The notes beneath the pieces are model-generated. The model had not been told where the DNA came from. It saw nothing but the letters and a program-made list of their open reading frames with translations, and did no database searches. From DASUPK01 sp963819715 (GTDB lineage: Bacteria > Actinomycetota > Thermoleophilia > Solirubrobacterales > 70-9): 64,000 nucleotides of DNA. Both the position numbers and the translations under genes were made by a program. Where the stretch lies: contig CAWFXE010000003.1 of NCBI GenBank assembly GCA_963819715.1, positions 186,001-250,000 of the forward strand, given 5' to 3'. This document shows, in pieces, positions 15,125-23,625 of this stretch (position 1 is its first letter; every line of letters starts with the position of its first letter).

Positions 15125-16045
15125 CTACCGATGCCAGTCGACCGGGCCCGCCGTGAGCAGGTGGGCGCCCAGGGGCCGGCCGAGCACCTTCTGCGCCTCG
15201 GTCGAGGCCGCGATCAGCCTCGCCAGGTCCACCCCGGTCCCGACGTCCATCTCCTCAAGCATCGAGACCAGGTCCTCGGTCGAGATGTTCCCGGTCGATC
15301 CCGGAGGAATCGGGCAACCGCCGAGCTCACCGAACGAGCTTTCGAAGCTGTCGATGCCCTGCTCGAGCGCGGCCAGGACGTTGGCCAGCCCCTGACCCCG
15401 CGTGTTGTGGAAGTGGGCCGTGAGCTCAACGTCGCCGAGCCGCCCGCGAGCCTCGGCGAAGAACTCGCCGACCTGGCGCGGGTTCGCCATGCCGGTGGTA
15501 TCGCCGAAGGCGATCTCCTCGCAGCCGAAGCCCTTGAGCTGACCTGCGATCTCGAGGACCCTCTCCGCCGGCACGTCACCCTCGTAGGGACAACCGAAGC
15601 TGGTCGAGATCACGCCCTCGCAGCGCAACCCGGCCTCCCGCGCGGCCCCGATCGTCCCCTCCAGGTCGGCGAGGGACTCGTCGACCGTCCTGTTCACGTT
15701 CTTGCGGTTATGCGTCTCGGACGCCGAGAGGAAGAAGTTCGCCTCCTGGAAGCGGTCGCGGAACTCGAGGGCGTTCTCGAGCCCCTTGCGGTTGGGGATC
15801 AGCACCGAATAGGCGACTCCATCGAGAGGCTCGAAGCGAGTGACCACCTCCGCGGCGTCGGCGAGCTGCGGGATGACGTCGGCGCGGACGAAGGATGTGA
15901 GCTCGATGCGCCCGAGACCGGTCTCGCCGAGCAGCCGGATCAGCCGCACCTTCTCCTCGGTGGAGATGACCTCGGGCTCGTTCTGGAACCCGTCGCGGGG
16001 CCCGACCTCGCGAATGCGGACCTTGCTCGGCAACTCCGTCGCCAT
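15125..16045 (-). CDS. mvaB: Hydroxymethylglutaryl-CoA lyase
   Basis: A 306-residue HMGL/DRE-TIM metallolyase. The signature VRIREVGPRDGFQNE lies at 9-23 (catalytic Arg and the Asp-Gly metal site). SETHNRKNVNRT, CPYEG and the metal HxH in AHFHNTRGQGL at about 207-217 are followed by a glycine-rich loop with active-site Cys, GELGGCPIPPGSTGNISTED. It splits HMG-CoA into acetyl-CoA and acetoacetate, the last step of leucine breakdown. Acetoacetyl-CoA synthetase at 6.9 kb can reactivate the product. It is followed by the NTF2-like gene and preceded, 5 bases away, by an alpha/beta hydrolase. Confidence 0.93.
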   Translation of the reverse strand: MATELPSKVRIREVGPRDGFQNEPEVISTEEKVRLIRLLGETGLGRIELTSFVRADVIPQLADAAEVVTRFEPLDGVAYSVLIPNRKGLENALEFRDRFQEANFFLSASETHNRKNVNRTVDESLADLEGTIGAAREAGLRCEGVISTSFGCPYEGDVPAERVLEIAGQLKGFGCEEIAFGDTTGMANPRQVGEFFAEARGRLGDVELTAHFHNTRGQGLANVLAALEQGIDSFESSFGELGGCPIPPGSTGNISTEDLVSMLEEMDVGTGVDLARLIAASTEAQKVLGRPLGAHLLTAGPVDWHR

Positions 16046-16049
16046 CCGC

Positions 16050-16928
16050 TCAGCCTAGCCGCGAGAGAAAGCCCCGGAGGATCTCGCCGTACGCCTCCGG
16101 GTTCTCCTCCTGCGCGTGAGTCGCGCCGGGGAGCACCGCCCGCTCGGTGGTGGGCAACAGTTCCTCGAGGCGGTCGAGGACCCGCCGGAAGACCGGCCTG
16201 GTGTGCTCGCCCTCGAGGAGCAGCGCCGGGACCTGCACCCGCCGGACGTCCTCTTCCGGGAGGGGCGGAAAGCCCGCCCCGAGCAGCGAGGCCTTGAGCG
16301 CGCTCAGGTTCTCATCCGCCTGCCGCTGACGAGCCTCGGGCATTGCCTCCCAGCGGTCCTCGCCGAGGACGCCGCCGACGAACGCCTCCCGGGCGGCCTC
16401 GTCGTCGCCGCGGCGAAACGCCTTCTGCGCCGGGGAGATCACCTTCGCCCCGAATCCCACGATGGCCAACGCGGTCCGCGGCCGGCTCGCGAGCAGGCGC
16501 AGCAGCTCGGGCGGGCGCGGCGGCATGCTCACGAACAGGGTGATCGCCGGCGGCTCTCCGAGAACCAGGCTGCGAACGAGGTCCGGATGCCGCATCGCCG
16601 TCAGGAGCGCGATGAACCCTCCCCACGAGTTTCCCACCAGATACGCCGGTGCCGCGTCCACCCCGTCCAGGAATGCGGCGAGGTCCTCGACGTGACGGAG
16701 CATTTGGTTGTCGACCCCTGGCGGAATGTCCTCGTTCGGCCGGGCGTAGCGGCGGCTGTAGGCGATCGTCCGGTGGGAGTCCGCCAACGCGGGCGCGAGA
16801 GCGTCCCAGCAGCGCAGGTCGCTGAGATCGCCGTGGATGAACACGACCGGATCGCCGGCGCCGGACTCGCGATAGGCCAGGGCGGTTCCGTTGACCTCCG
16901 CGGTGCTCGTACCCTCGAAATCCGTCAC
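16050..16928 (-). CDS. Alpha/beta hydrolase
   Basis: A 292-residue alpha/beta hydrolase. The oxyanion strand is VVFIHGDLSD (28-37), the nucleophile elbow GNSWGG has Ser101, and the acid and His lie in LLEGEHTRPVF and PGATHAQEENPEAY near the C-terminus. A helical cap separates them. It probably cleaves an ester or thioester in the cytoplasm; there is no signal peptide. It lies between HMG-CoA lyase and a thioesterase/SDR pair, all transcribed leftward, so a role in acyl or CoA-ester turnover is possible but unproven. Confidence 0.85.
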   Translation of the reverse strand: MTDFEGTSTAEVNGTALAYRESGAGDPVVFIHGDLSDLRCWDALAPALADSHRTIAYSRRYARPNEDIPPGVDNQMLRHVEDLAAFLDGVDAAPAYLVGNSWGGFIALLTAMRHPDLVRSLVLGEPPAITLFVSMPPRPPELLRLLASRPRTALAIVGFGAKVISPAQKAFRRGDDEAAREAFVGGVLGEDRWEAMPEARQRQADENLSALKASLLGAGFPPLPEEDVRRVQVPALLLEGEHTRPVFRRVLDRLEELLPTTERAVLPGATHAQEENPEAYGEILRGFLSRLG

Positions 16929-16949
16929 TGCACCCCCTGGTGGCTGACC

Positions 16950-17321
16950 CTAGCCCTTCACCGAACCCACCTCGATCACCCGTCTCTCGTGGGTGCCGAC
17001 GCCGATGGTGCGGTCACCTTCCTTGACTTCTACGTCGAAGCGCAGCTTCCGGTTTTCGACGATCTCGTTGAGCTTCGCGTAGACGGTGCAGGTCGAGCCC
17101 TCGGCGGCGGCTGCGACGTGCTTGATGCAGATCTCGAAGCCGACGGTCGCCCGGCCGTCCTCGAGATTTTCGTAGGCGAGACCGGCGCAGCAAGCCTCCA
17201 TCATCCCGATCATCCCGGGCGTTGAGAGCACGCTGGCGCCGATCGTGCCGCCGACGTCGGTGATCAGCCGGTCCTCGACGACGAAGTCCATGTCCCGCTC
17301 CATCCCCGGCTCGAGAGTCAA
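16950..17321 (-). CDS. Hotdog thioesterase, fluoroacetyl-CoA thioesterase (FlK)-like
   Basis: A hotdog-fold protein of about 123 residues. The start is taken as TTG 17321, overlapping the TGA of the SDR gene (TTGA); ATG 17303 is the next choice. The motif STPGMIGMMEACC supplies the Thr and Glu, and KHVAAAAEGS the His, of the FlK-type triad. A GTHERRVIEV strand follows. Such enzymes hydrolyse short acyl-CoAs. A longer reading is open upstream, but it lies within the SDR gene and is unlikely. Co-transcription with the SDR and the hydrolase is likely. Confidence 0.8.
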   Translation of the reverse strand: MTLEPGMERDMDFVVEDRLITDVGGTIGASVLSTPGMIGMMEACCAGLAYENLEDGRATVGFEICIKHVAAAAEGSTCTVYAKLNEIVENRKLRFDVEVKEGDRTIGVGTHERRVIEVGSVKG

Positions 17322-18058
17322 CCCACCATCCCCATCCCACCGGAGGCGCCGATGCACTCGCCGGTGACGTACGAGGAGTCGTCGGAAGCCAGGAAGGCGG
17401 CCACGGCCGCGATCTCCTCGGGCTGTCCGAGCCGCTTCAGCTGGGTGCCGGCCTTCATCGTCTCGATGATCTTGTGGCCGATCTCACCGAACTCCTTGGC
17501 CTGCATGAGCAGGGGCGTCTCGATCGGGCCGGGAGCGATGGCGTTCGCGGTGACCCCGAAGCGGGCTCCCTCGCGGGCCATCACCTTGGTGAAGGCGATC
17601 ACGCCGCCCTTCGCCGCCGAGTAGACGGCCGAGCCCTTCGACCCGACGCGCCCGGCCTCGGAGGCGATGCTGACGATCCGGCCGTAGCCGGCCTCCTGCA
17701 TGCCCGGCAGCGCAGCGTAGGTGCAGTTGAGCACTCCCCGCAGGTTCACCGCGATCACCTTCTCCCACTGTTCCGGCGTCGTCTGGGTGAAGAAACCGAA
17801 CTCGTCGGTGCCGGCGTTGTTGACCAGGATGTCGATCGGCGGGCCGGCGCTCTCGACCGCCGCCTGCGCGGAACCTAGGTCGGTGACGTCCAACTCGATG
17901 GCCAGGCCTGAGATCTCACCGGCGACCTTCGTCGCGTCTTCCAGGTTGAGATCGCCGATCGTCACGTCGGCGCCCTCTGCGGCGAGCCGCCGGGCAATGG
18001 CGGCGCCGATACCGCTCGCCCCGCCGGTGACCAGCGCCTTCTTGCCCTCGAGCCGCAT
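17318..18058 (-). CDS. Short-chain dehydrogenase/reductase (3-oxoacyl reductase-like)
   Basis: A 246-residue classical SDR. I use ATG 18058 (MRLEGKKALVTGGASGIG) rather than the longer open frame, because the cofactor motif GGASGIG then falls at 12-18 as usual. LVNNAGTDEFGFF is at about 85-97, VSIASEAGRVGSKGSAVYSAAKGG holds the Ser-Tyr-Lys catalytic set, and ANAIAPGPIETPL follows. The family reduces or oxidises keto/hydroxy groups with NAD(P)(H). Substrate cannot be read; the context of acyl-CoA genes favours a 3-oxoacyl or hydroxyacyl compound. Divergent from the F420 gene block, with a 78-base gap that must hold both promoters. Confidence 0.88.
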   Translation of the reverse strand: MRLEGKKALVTGGASGIGAAIARRLAAEGADVTIGDLNLEDATKVAGEISGLAIELDVTDLGSAQAAVESAGPPIDILVNNAGTDEFGFFTQTTPEQWEKVIAVNLRGVLNCTYAALPGMQEAGYGRIVSIASEAGRVGSKGSAVYSAAKGGVIAFTKVMAREGARFGVTANAIAPGPIETPLLMQAKEFGEIGHKIIETMKAGTQLKRLGQPEEIAAVAAFLASDDSSYVTGECIGASGGMGMVG

Positions 18059-18136
18059 GCCCGGCAGCCTATCCGGGCCGCCCGGCACAAACAGCCCTCC
18101 TCCGCTTCGCGTCCGGGGGCTGTAGCTTGCTCGCCG

Positions 18137-18820
18137 GTGGCAGAGCCAATCCCGATCATCGGCGGTACCGGAGCGCTGGGCTACGGCCTGGCCGTGCGCT
18201 GGGCGCAGGTCGGTGAGCACGTCGTGATCGGGTCGCGCAAGCCCGAGCGAGCGGCCGAGGCGGCGGAGCGCGTCCGGTCGGCGGCCGAGGGCTCCGAGGT
18301 CGAGGGACTCGAGAACGGCGAGGCGGCCGCTCGCGGCCCGATCGTCTTCCTCACCGTCCCCTTCCGGGCCCAATCAGAGACCCTGACCAACCTCAAGGAG
18401 GCGCTCAGCCCGGGTCAGATCCTGGTCGACTGCACGGTTCCCACGGCCGCCTCGATCAGCGGCAAGGCCTCGCGGACAGTCGGCGTCTGGCAGGGCTCGG
18501 CGGCGCAGCAGGCCGAGGAGATGGTGCCCGAGGGCGTCACGGTGATCTCGGCGCTGCACACCGTCAGTGCCGCCGCACTCGCGGAGGATGAACCGGTCGA
18601 AGAGGACATCCTTATCTGCGGTGACAAGAAGGTCGACAAGGCTCGGGTCGCCGAGCTGGTGGAACGGATTCCCGGGCTGCGCGCCGTCAACGCCGGCCCT
18701 CTCGAGATGGCCCGGATCGTCGAGACGCTCACCCCAATGCTGATCGCCATCAACGTCCGCTACAAGACCCGCGCCGGAATCAGGATCACCGGCCTGCCGG
18801 AGGAAAGTCCCTGGAAATGA
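18137..18820 (+). CDS. npdG: NADPH-dependent F420 reductase
   Basis: A 227-residue F420H2:NADP oxidoreductase (Fno/NpdG). The dinucleotide motif IPIIGGTGALGYGLAVRWA is at 5-23, and IGSRKPERA with Arg/Lys marks NADP preference. FLTVPFRAQSETL, DCTVPT, and a C-terminal ISALHTVSAAALAED, LICGDKKVD and NAGPLEMARIVETLTPMLI follow. It transfers hydride between NADPH and F420 in the cytoplasm. It starts with GTG and leads a tight rightward unit with cofD, cofC and cofE. Linking the reductase to the cofactor genes indicates that F420 is made and used here. Confidence 0.93.
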   Translation: MAEPIPIIGGTGALGYGLAVRWAQVGEHVVIGSRKPERAAEAAERVRSAAEGSEVEGLENGEAAARGPIVFLTVPFRAQSETLTNLKEALSPGQILVDCTVPTAASISGKASRTVGVWQGSAAQQAEEMVPEGVTVISALHTVSAAALAEDEPVEEDILICGDKKVDKARVAELVERIPGLRAVNAGPLEMARIVETLTPMLIAINVRYKTRAGIRITGLPEESPWK

Positions 18821-19749
18821 GGCAGGCGGTCGTCCTCGCCGGGGGCACCGGCGGAGCGAAGCTCGCCGCCGGGATGCAGGACGTCCTCGACGAGGGCCTC
18901 TCCGTCATTGCCAACAGCGCCGACGACATCGAGATCGCGGGCGTCGACGTCTCCCCCGACCCGGACCTGATCACCTACTGGCTCAGCGGAGAGATCGACG
19001 AGGAGCGCGGCTGGGGGATCAAGGAAGACACCTTCACCGTCTTCGACCGCCTGACCCGCCTGGGAACGCCCGACTGGTTCCGGCTCTCGGACCGCGACCT
19101 CGCCACCTGCCTCTACCGGAAGGAGTTCATCGCCGAGGGCGGTCGCCGCACGGACGCCCAGGCCCAGATCGCGCGCGCCCTGGGCGTTCGAGCCGTAGTG
19201 CTCCCGATGTGCGAGGAGCCGGTGCGGACACAGGTCAGAACCTCCGGCGGCTGGCGAGGCCTGCAGCAGTACCTGGTCGCCGAGCACGCCGAGGCTCCTG
19301 TGGAGGAGGTGCAGATCGAGGGACTCGAGAGCGCGAATCCGACACCTGAGGTGCTCGATGCGATTGGCGGCGCCGACGCCATCGTGATCGGCCCGTCGAA
19401 CCCTGTCATCTCGATCGGGCCGATCGTCTCGATGGCCCCGGTGCGCGAGGCGATGGCCGCCTCGCCGGCCCCGGTCGTCGCGGTGAGCCCATATGTCGCG
19501 GGACAGGTGGTGAAGGGCCCGACCGACCTGTTCATGCGCGCGGTGGGCCGCCCATCGACCGCCGCGGGGGCCGCCTCTCTCTACGAGGGACTGCTCGACG
19601 GCATGATCTGCGATCCCGAGGACCCCGATCCGCCTCCGGAGGGAATCCGGGTGATGAGCTGCCCGACCTTCATGGAGGGTCCGGCGGGAAGGCGTGAGCT
19701 GGCAGAGCGAACTCTCGAGTTCGCCTCGATGCTTGCCGAGCAGGCCTAA
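18817..19749 (+). CDS. cofD: 2-phospho-L-lactate transferase (CofD/FbiA)
   Basis: A 310-residue transferase that joins the activated phospho-acid guanylate (LPPG or EPPG) to Fo. The N-terminal VVLAGGTGGAKLAAGM is at 5-20. NSADDIEIAGVDVSPDPDLI lies at about 33-52, and GWGIKEDTFTVFDRL next. The residues around IGPSNPVISIGPIV bind the nucleotide/phosphate. It overlaps npdG by 4 bases (ATGA), implying translational coupling. Length and motifs are complete. In actinobacteria the product is dehydro-F420-0 when phosphoenolpyruvate is the source. Confidence 0.94.
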   Translation: MRQAVVLAGGTGGAKLAAGMQDVLDEGLSVIANSADDIEIAGVDVSPDPDLITYWLSGEIDEERGWGIKEDTFTVFDRLTRLGTPDWFRLSDRDLATCLYRKEFIAEGGRRTDAQAQIARALGVRAVVLPMCEEPVRTQVRTSGGWRGLQQYLVAEHAEAPVEEVQIEGLESANPTPEVLDAIGGADAIVIGPSNPVISIGPIVSMAPVREAMAASPAPVVAVSPYVAGQVVKGPTDLFMRAVGRPSTAAGAASLYEGLLDGMICDPEDPDPPPEGIRVMSCPTFMEGPAGRRELAERTLEFASMLAEQA

Positions 19750-19801
19750 ATCCGCGGGAACTGGGTAGGCACCCGGCCTTACCCGCTAGCCTGACCCGTC
19801 C

Positions 19802-20491
19802 GTGGGGTCGGATTCCAACAACTTGCACACGACCGCGATCGTTCCGGTGAAGGGGCTCTCAGTTGCCAACGGGCGGCTGGACGGCACGCTGTCCGCGGAC
19901 GAGCGGAACCGCCTGGCGGAAGCCCTCTTCCTCGACCTGATGCTGAAGCTGCCGCGCAGCCGCTGCATCGACGATGCGCTGATCGTCACTGCCGATGCAT
20001 CGATCGCCCGCCAGGCGCGCTGGTACGGCCACAAGGTGCTGGTCCAGCGCTCCGACGACGGACATTCCGAGGCCGCCGCGGCCGGCGCCCGCGCGGCGAT
20101 GGCCGAGGGCGCCCAGCGCGTCGCGATGCTTCCCGTGGACTGCCCCATGCTCGATACCGATGAGCTCGACTCCCACATCGGCCGTTCCCCCCGGACCGTC
20201 CTGATCATCCCCGACCGCCACGGCACGGGCACCAACGGCCTCGTCCTCGCGCCCCCCGAGGTTTTCCTGCCCGCGTTCGGGCCGGACAGCTGCGCCCGTC
20301 ACGTGAGCCGGGCGCGGGCGTCGGGAATCAGCTTCGCTCTCGAGGAGGTCGACTCGATGGGAATCGACCTCGATACGCCCGAGGACTACGGCCTGCTGCG
20401 CGACCGGCTGCTGCTCGACCCACAGCCCGCGCCTCGAACGGCCAAGGTCCTCTGGGAGCTCGGCGAGCGCACCCAGTCGGCCGCAGCCTAG
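19802..20491 (+). CDS. cofC: 2-phospho-L-lactate/phosphoenolpyruvate guanylyltransferase (CofC/FbiD)
   Basis: A 229-residue nucleotidyltransferase. AIVPVKGLSVANGRL (the Lys is key) is at 12-26, LIVTADASIA and VLVQRSDDGHSEAA follow, and the metal/GTP block is MLPVDCPML at about 115-123, with IIPDRHGTGTNGLV after. It makes LPPG or EPPG from GTP and a phospho-acid. Start GTG 19802 is tentative; a TTG eight codons later is possible. It lies 52 bases after cofD and 11 bases before cofE in one unit. Confidence 0.92.
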   Translation: MGSDSNNLHTTAIVPVKGLSVANGRLDGTLSADERNRLAEALFLDLMLKLPRSRCIDDALIVTADASIARQARWYGHKVLVQRSDDGHSEAAAAGARAAMAEGAQRVAMLPVDCPMLDTDELDSHIGRSPRTVLIIPDRHGTGTNGLVLAPPEVFLPAFGPDSCARHVSRARASGISFALEEVDSMGIDLDTPEDYGLLRDRLLLDPQPAPRTAKVLWELGERTQSAAA

Positions 20492-20502
20492 GAACTTCGC
20501 CG

Positions 20503-21252
20503 TTGCCCACTCGTGAGCTGCGGATCAGGCCTCTGACGGGTCTGCCCGAGCTGCACGACGGCGACGAGCTGGGGCGCCTGATCGCCGACGCCGCGGCTCC
20601 GGCGCCTGACGAGGTCGTGGTGATCTCGCAGAAGGCCGTCTCCAAGGTCGAGGGGCGGGTTCGGGCGCTGGCCGACGTCGAGCCCGGCGAGCGCGCTCGA
20701 GAGCTCGCCGGCCGCCTCGACAAGGACCCGGCGCTCGTCGAATTGGTACTCGAGGAGAGCGCGCGCGTGGTGCGCGCCGAGCGCGGCGTGCTGATCACCG
20801 AGACGAACGGCGGCTGGGTCTGCGCCAATGCCGGGATCGACTCGTCCAACCTCGCCGGCGGGCAGGTTTCTCTGCTCCCGGTCGACGGCGATGCCTCGGC
20901 CCGGCGGATTCGCCTCGAGATCGAGGCGGCCGCGGGCACCGCCCCCGCGGTCGTGATCGCCGACAGCTTCGGCCGGGCCTGGCGCGTCGGCCAGGCCGAC
21001 ATCGCCATCGGTTGCGCCGGGATCGAGCCCCTCGCGGACTGGCGAGGGAGGCGCGACAACCGGGGAGCCGAGCTCACAGCCACGCTGATCGCGGTCGTGG
21101 ACGAGCTCGCCTCCGCGGCTGACCTGGCCCGGGACAAGGATTCCGGCGCTCCCGGGGCGATCATCGCCGGACTCGACGATCTGGTGATCGCCGGCGACGG
21201 TCCGGGCTCGGGGCAGCTCAGGCGGGCGGCCGACGAAGACCTGTTCCGGTAG
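20503..21252 (+). CDS. cofE: Coenzyme F420-0:L-glutamate ligase (CofE, single-domain)
   Basis: A 249-residue ligase that adds L-glutamate to F420-0 with GTP. Motifs include VVVISQKAVSKVEGRV (39-54), an ETNGGWVCANAGIDSSN stretch, LLPVDGDASARRIR, and VIADSFGRAWRVGQADIAIGCAGIEPLADWRG. Only the CofE domain is present. The C-terminal nitroreductase-like domain found in mycobacterial FbiB, which reduces dehydro-F420-0, is missing. It starts with TTG 20503. Last gene of the npdG-cofD-cofC-cofE unit; fbiC is on the other strand at 23.6-25.8 kb. Confidence 0.93.
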   Translation: MPTRELRIRPLTGLPELHDGDELGRLIADAAAPAPDEVVVISQKAVSKVEGRVRALADVEPGERARELAGRLDKDPALVELVLEESARVVRAERGVLITETNGGWVCANAGIDSSNLAGGQVSLLPVDGDASARRIRLEIEAAAGTAPAVVIADSFGRAWRVGQADIAIGCAGIEPLADWRGRRDNRGAELTATLIAVVDELASAADLARDKDSGAPGAIIAGLDDLVIAGDGPGSGQLRRAADEDLFR

Positions 21253-21271
21253 ACGGCTTCGCCATATAGCC

Positions 21272-21337
21272 GCGGCCACAGGCGGCCGCCCCGCATAAGG
21301 CGCTACGGGCGTCGCCCTCCGCTCCGATGAGGAGCGG
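21272..21337. terminator. Two hairpins between convergent cofE and cupin genes
   Basis: Two perfect stems fall in the 96-base convergent gap: gcggcc/ggccgc at 21272-21289 (6-base loop) and ccgctcc/ggagcgg at 21319-21337 (loop gatga). There is no T-run. They may act as a bidirectional terminator or just reflect high GC. Confidence 0.35.
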
Positions 21338-21348
21338 CCTGGTGGCCG

Positions 21349-21774
21349 CTAGAGCGCCGGCGTGGCGTGCTTGGACTTGATCTCGTCCATCGAGGGCGGC
21401 GTGACGCCCTCGTAGGTGAATTCCGGCGGGGTATAGGCCTTGCCGGGCATGGCGCCCATGGCGATGATCCGCGCGGGCTCGTCGCCCGTGACCAGCTTTC
21501 GCTTCTCCGCCGCCCCAACCCGCGCGAAGACGCCGGGCTCGAGCTCCCATTCCTCCCCCCCGACCTGGAGGGTCGCCCGGCCCGAGACGACCGTATAGAC
21601 CTCCTCCTGCTCGTCGTGGGTCTGGTCGTGCTCGGGGAAGTGCGAGAAGTTCGCCGGGAGGTCCATGACGGCCAGGCCGAACGAGCTCACACCCAACCCG
21701 GCTCGCGCACGCCTGAATCCGCCCCCGAAGATCGCCTCGAAGTCCTCGACGCGCTTGACAGTCACATCTGGCAT
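21349..21774 (-). CDS. Cupin-domain protein
   Basis: A 141-residue single-cupin beta-barrel. The first motif is HFPEHDQTHDEQEEVYTVVSG at about 45-65 (His, His/Gln and Glu metal ligands). The second, WELEPGVFARVGAAEKRKL, is weaker. A C-terminal helix contains EIKSKHATPAL. Members bind a metal and act as small dioxygenases, isomerases or binding proteins; no substrate can be read. It is downstream of the alcohol dehydrogenase on the same strand with a 41-base gap and may be co-transcribed. Confidence 0.82.
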   Translation of the reverse strand: MPDVTVKRVEDFEAIFGGGFRRARAGLGVSSFGLAVMDLPANFSHFPEHDQTHDEQEEVYTVVSGRATLQVGGEEWELEPGVFARVGAAEKRKLVTGDEPARIIAMGAMPGKAYTPPEFTYEGVTPPSMDEIKSKHATPAL

Positions 21775-21815
21775 TTCGGCTCCTCCTCGCTCCCCTTGGC
21801 CTCTGTTTTGAGAGG

Positions 21816-22805
21816 CTACCCGCCGATCTGCAGGACGGCGGAGCCTTCCACCCTACCGTGACGAATGTCATCCAACGCACGGTTGGCGTCGGAGAGCGGA
21901 TATACCTTGATTCGCGTCTCGACCGGGATGCCCGCGGCGAGCGGCAGGAACTCGTCGCCGTCGCGGCGCGTCAGGTTCGCGACCGAGCGCATGGTGCGCT
22001 CGTGCCAGAGCAGCTCGTACGGGAAGGACGGGATGTCGCTCATGTGGATCCCGGCTGAGACCACGGTACCGCCGGGCGCCATGGCTCGGAGAGCCTCGAC
22101 CATCAGATCCCCGACCGGCGCGAAGACGATCGCCGCGTCGAGATTCGAGGCGGCGGGATCGCCTACGGCCCCGGCCCACCCGGCGCCCAGCGAGCGCGCC
22201 AGTTCCTGGGTCTCCGTGTCCCCCTCGCGCGTCAGCGCGTAGACATGCCAGCCCTGGGCGACCGCGACCTGGCAGATGATGTGCGCGGACGACCCGAAGC
22301 CGTAGAGCCCGAGCCGCTCGCCCTTGCCCGCAAGCCGTAGGGAGCGGTAGCCGATCAGCCCCGCGCAGAGCAACGGGGCCATGTGGTCGTCCGGCACATC
22401 GCCGGGGATCGGGAAACAGAAGCGCTCGTCGGCCACAGCTCGTTCCGCGTAACCGCCGTCGAGGTCGTACCCGGTGAACTTCGCGTTCTCGCAAAGGTTC
22501 TCCCTGTCCGAGCGGCAGTAGCGGCAGGTCCCGTCGACCCAGCCGAGCCAGGGGACCCCGACGCGGTCTCCCTCGCTGAATCGCGTCGCGCCGTTGCCCG
22601 CGCCGATCACCCTGCCGACGATCTGATGGCCGAGCACCAGCGGGAGCTTCGGCTCGGCGAGCTCTCCGTCATAGATGTGGAGGTCCGTCCGGCAGACGCC
22701 ACAGGTGGACACCTCGATCAGGATCTGGCCGTGAGCGGGCTCCGGATCAGGGAGCTCGCGCTCGACCAGTGGCTGCCCCTGTGCCTCGAGGACCATTGCG
22801 CGCAT
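21816..22805 (-). CDS. Zinc-dependent alcohol dehydrogenase
   Basis: A 329-residue medium-chain dehydrogenase of the TIGR02822 type. The catalytic zinc site is STCGVCRTDLHIYDG (about 33-47), with GHQIVGRV and DRVGVPWLGWVDGTCRYCRSDRENLC containing the structural zinc cysteines. The NAD domain has LGLYGFGSSAHIICQVA. It oxidises alcohols or reduces aldehydes in the cytoplasm. The family often has no close operon partner. The start is ATG 22805. Divergent from the membrane protein at 22861 (56-base gap), followed by the cupin gene. Confidence 0.9.
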   Translation of the reverse strand: MRAMVLEAQGQPLVERELPDPEPAHGQILIEVSTCGVCRTDLHIYDGELAEPKLPLVLGHQIVGRVIGAGNGATRFSEGDRVGVPWLGWVDGTCRYCRSDRENLCENAKFTGYDLDGGYAERAVADERFCFPIPGDVPDDHMAPLLCAGLIGYRSLRLAGKGERLGLYGFGSSAHIICQVAVAQGWHVYALTREGDTETQELARSLGAGWAGAVGDPAASNLDAAIVFAPVGDLMVEALRAMAPGGTVVSAGIHMSDIPSFPYELLWHERTMRSVANLTRRDGDEFLPLAAGIPVETRIKVYPLSDANRALDDIRHGRVEGSAVLQIGG

Positions 22806-22860
22806 GAGCTGATTCTCTCGAATAGGATCACCGCAGCTGGGGATTCAGAGAGGAGGCTCC

Positions 22861-23625
22861 ATGAACGACGATCGCTACGTTGAGTACGGCGCGGCGACCG
22901 GCATTGTGTTCGTGATCCTGACGTTGATCGGCTTCGCCGCGGTGATTCCGACGCCGCCTGACCTGAACGCCCCTTCCCAGGAGTGGGCGAGTTACTTCCT
23001 CAGCCATCACAGCGCAATCCGCGCCGGAGTGGTGATCCTGGCGGTCGCGTTCTTCTTCTACATCTGGTTCCTCGGGACGCTCACGAGCGTGCTGCGGATC
23101 GCCAGCGGCACGCCGAGGCTGCCGTCGATCGCGCTCATCGGCGGCGTCATCGGAGGCTCGTGCCTGCTGGTCGGCCTGGCCGCCGAAGCGGTCGCTGCGT
23201 ATCGGCCGCAGGGCGTCGACCCGCTGATCACCCGGGCGCTGAATGACATCTTCGTGCTGGTCGGTGTCGCGGCGATCCCGGCATTCACCGCGTTCTTCGC
23301 GGCCACGGCGATCGTGCTCCTGCGGAGCGGCGCCTTCCCGGCCTGGCTCGGCTGGCTGACGGCCGCCGCGGCGGCGGTGCAGCCGCTCACGTTCGGAGCC
23401 CTCTTTACCAAGAGCGGGGCCTTTGCGGGCGACGGAGCGCTCGGGCTGTTCGTGCCGTTGATCGTCACCTTCGTGACGTTCTTCGCGCTCAGCGCGCTGA
23501 TCACCTCGTGGGCGCGTAACGCGACGAAGACTGGGAACCCGACCCTCACCGATCGAATTCGCGGCGCCGTCACGGGCGCTGCGAGCGGCGCCGCCGCCGG
23601 GGCCCGAGAGGGCCGTTCGGGCTAG
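22861..23625 (+). CDS. Multi-pass membrane protein of unknown function
   Basis: A 254-residue integral membrane protein with about six helices: 9-29, 56-77, 88-110, 130-152, 158-175 and 196-216. The short soluble N-terminus is MNDDRYVEYGAATG. The tail is Gly/Ala/Arg-rich. It resembles DUF4386-type membrane proteins common in actinobacteria, but I cannot name it. The start has a strong GAGAGGAGG. It overlaps the end of the convergent fbiC gene by 4 bases, and lies divergent from the alcohol dehydrogenase. Confidence 0.75.
   Translation: MNDDRYVEYGAATGIVFVILTLIGFAAVIPTPPDLNAPSQEWASYFLSHHSAIRAGVVILAVAFFFYIWFLGTLTSVLRIASGTPRLPSIALIGGVIGGSCLLVGLAAEAVAAYRPQGVDPLITRALNDIFVLVGVAAIPAFTAFFAATAIVLLRSGAFPAWLGWLTAAAAAVQPLTFGALFTKSGAFAGDGALGLFVPLIVTFVTFFALSALITSWARNATKTGNPTLTDRIRGAVTGAASGAAAGAREGRSG

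Noticed and set aside
14786..16297. 503-codon open frame antisense to HMG-CoA lyase and the hydrolase
   Set aside because: Composition (Leu/Gly/Arg/Asp repeats) is typical of antisense frames; both sense genes are clear.
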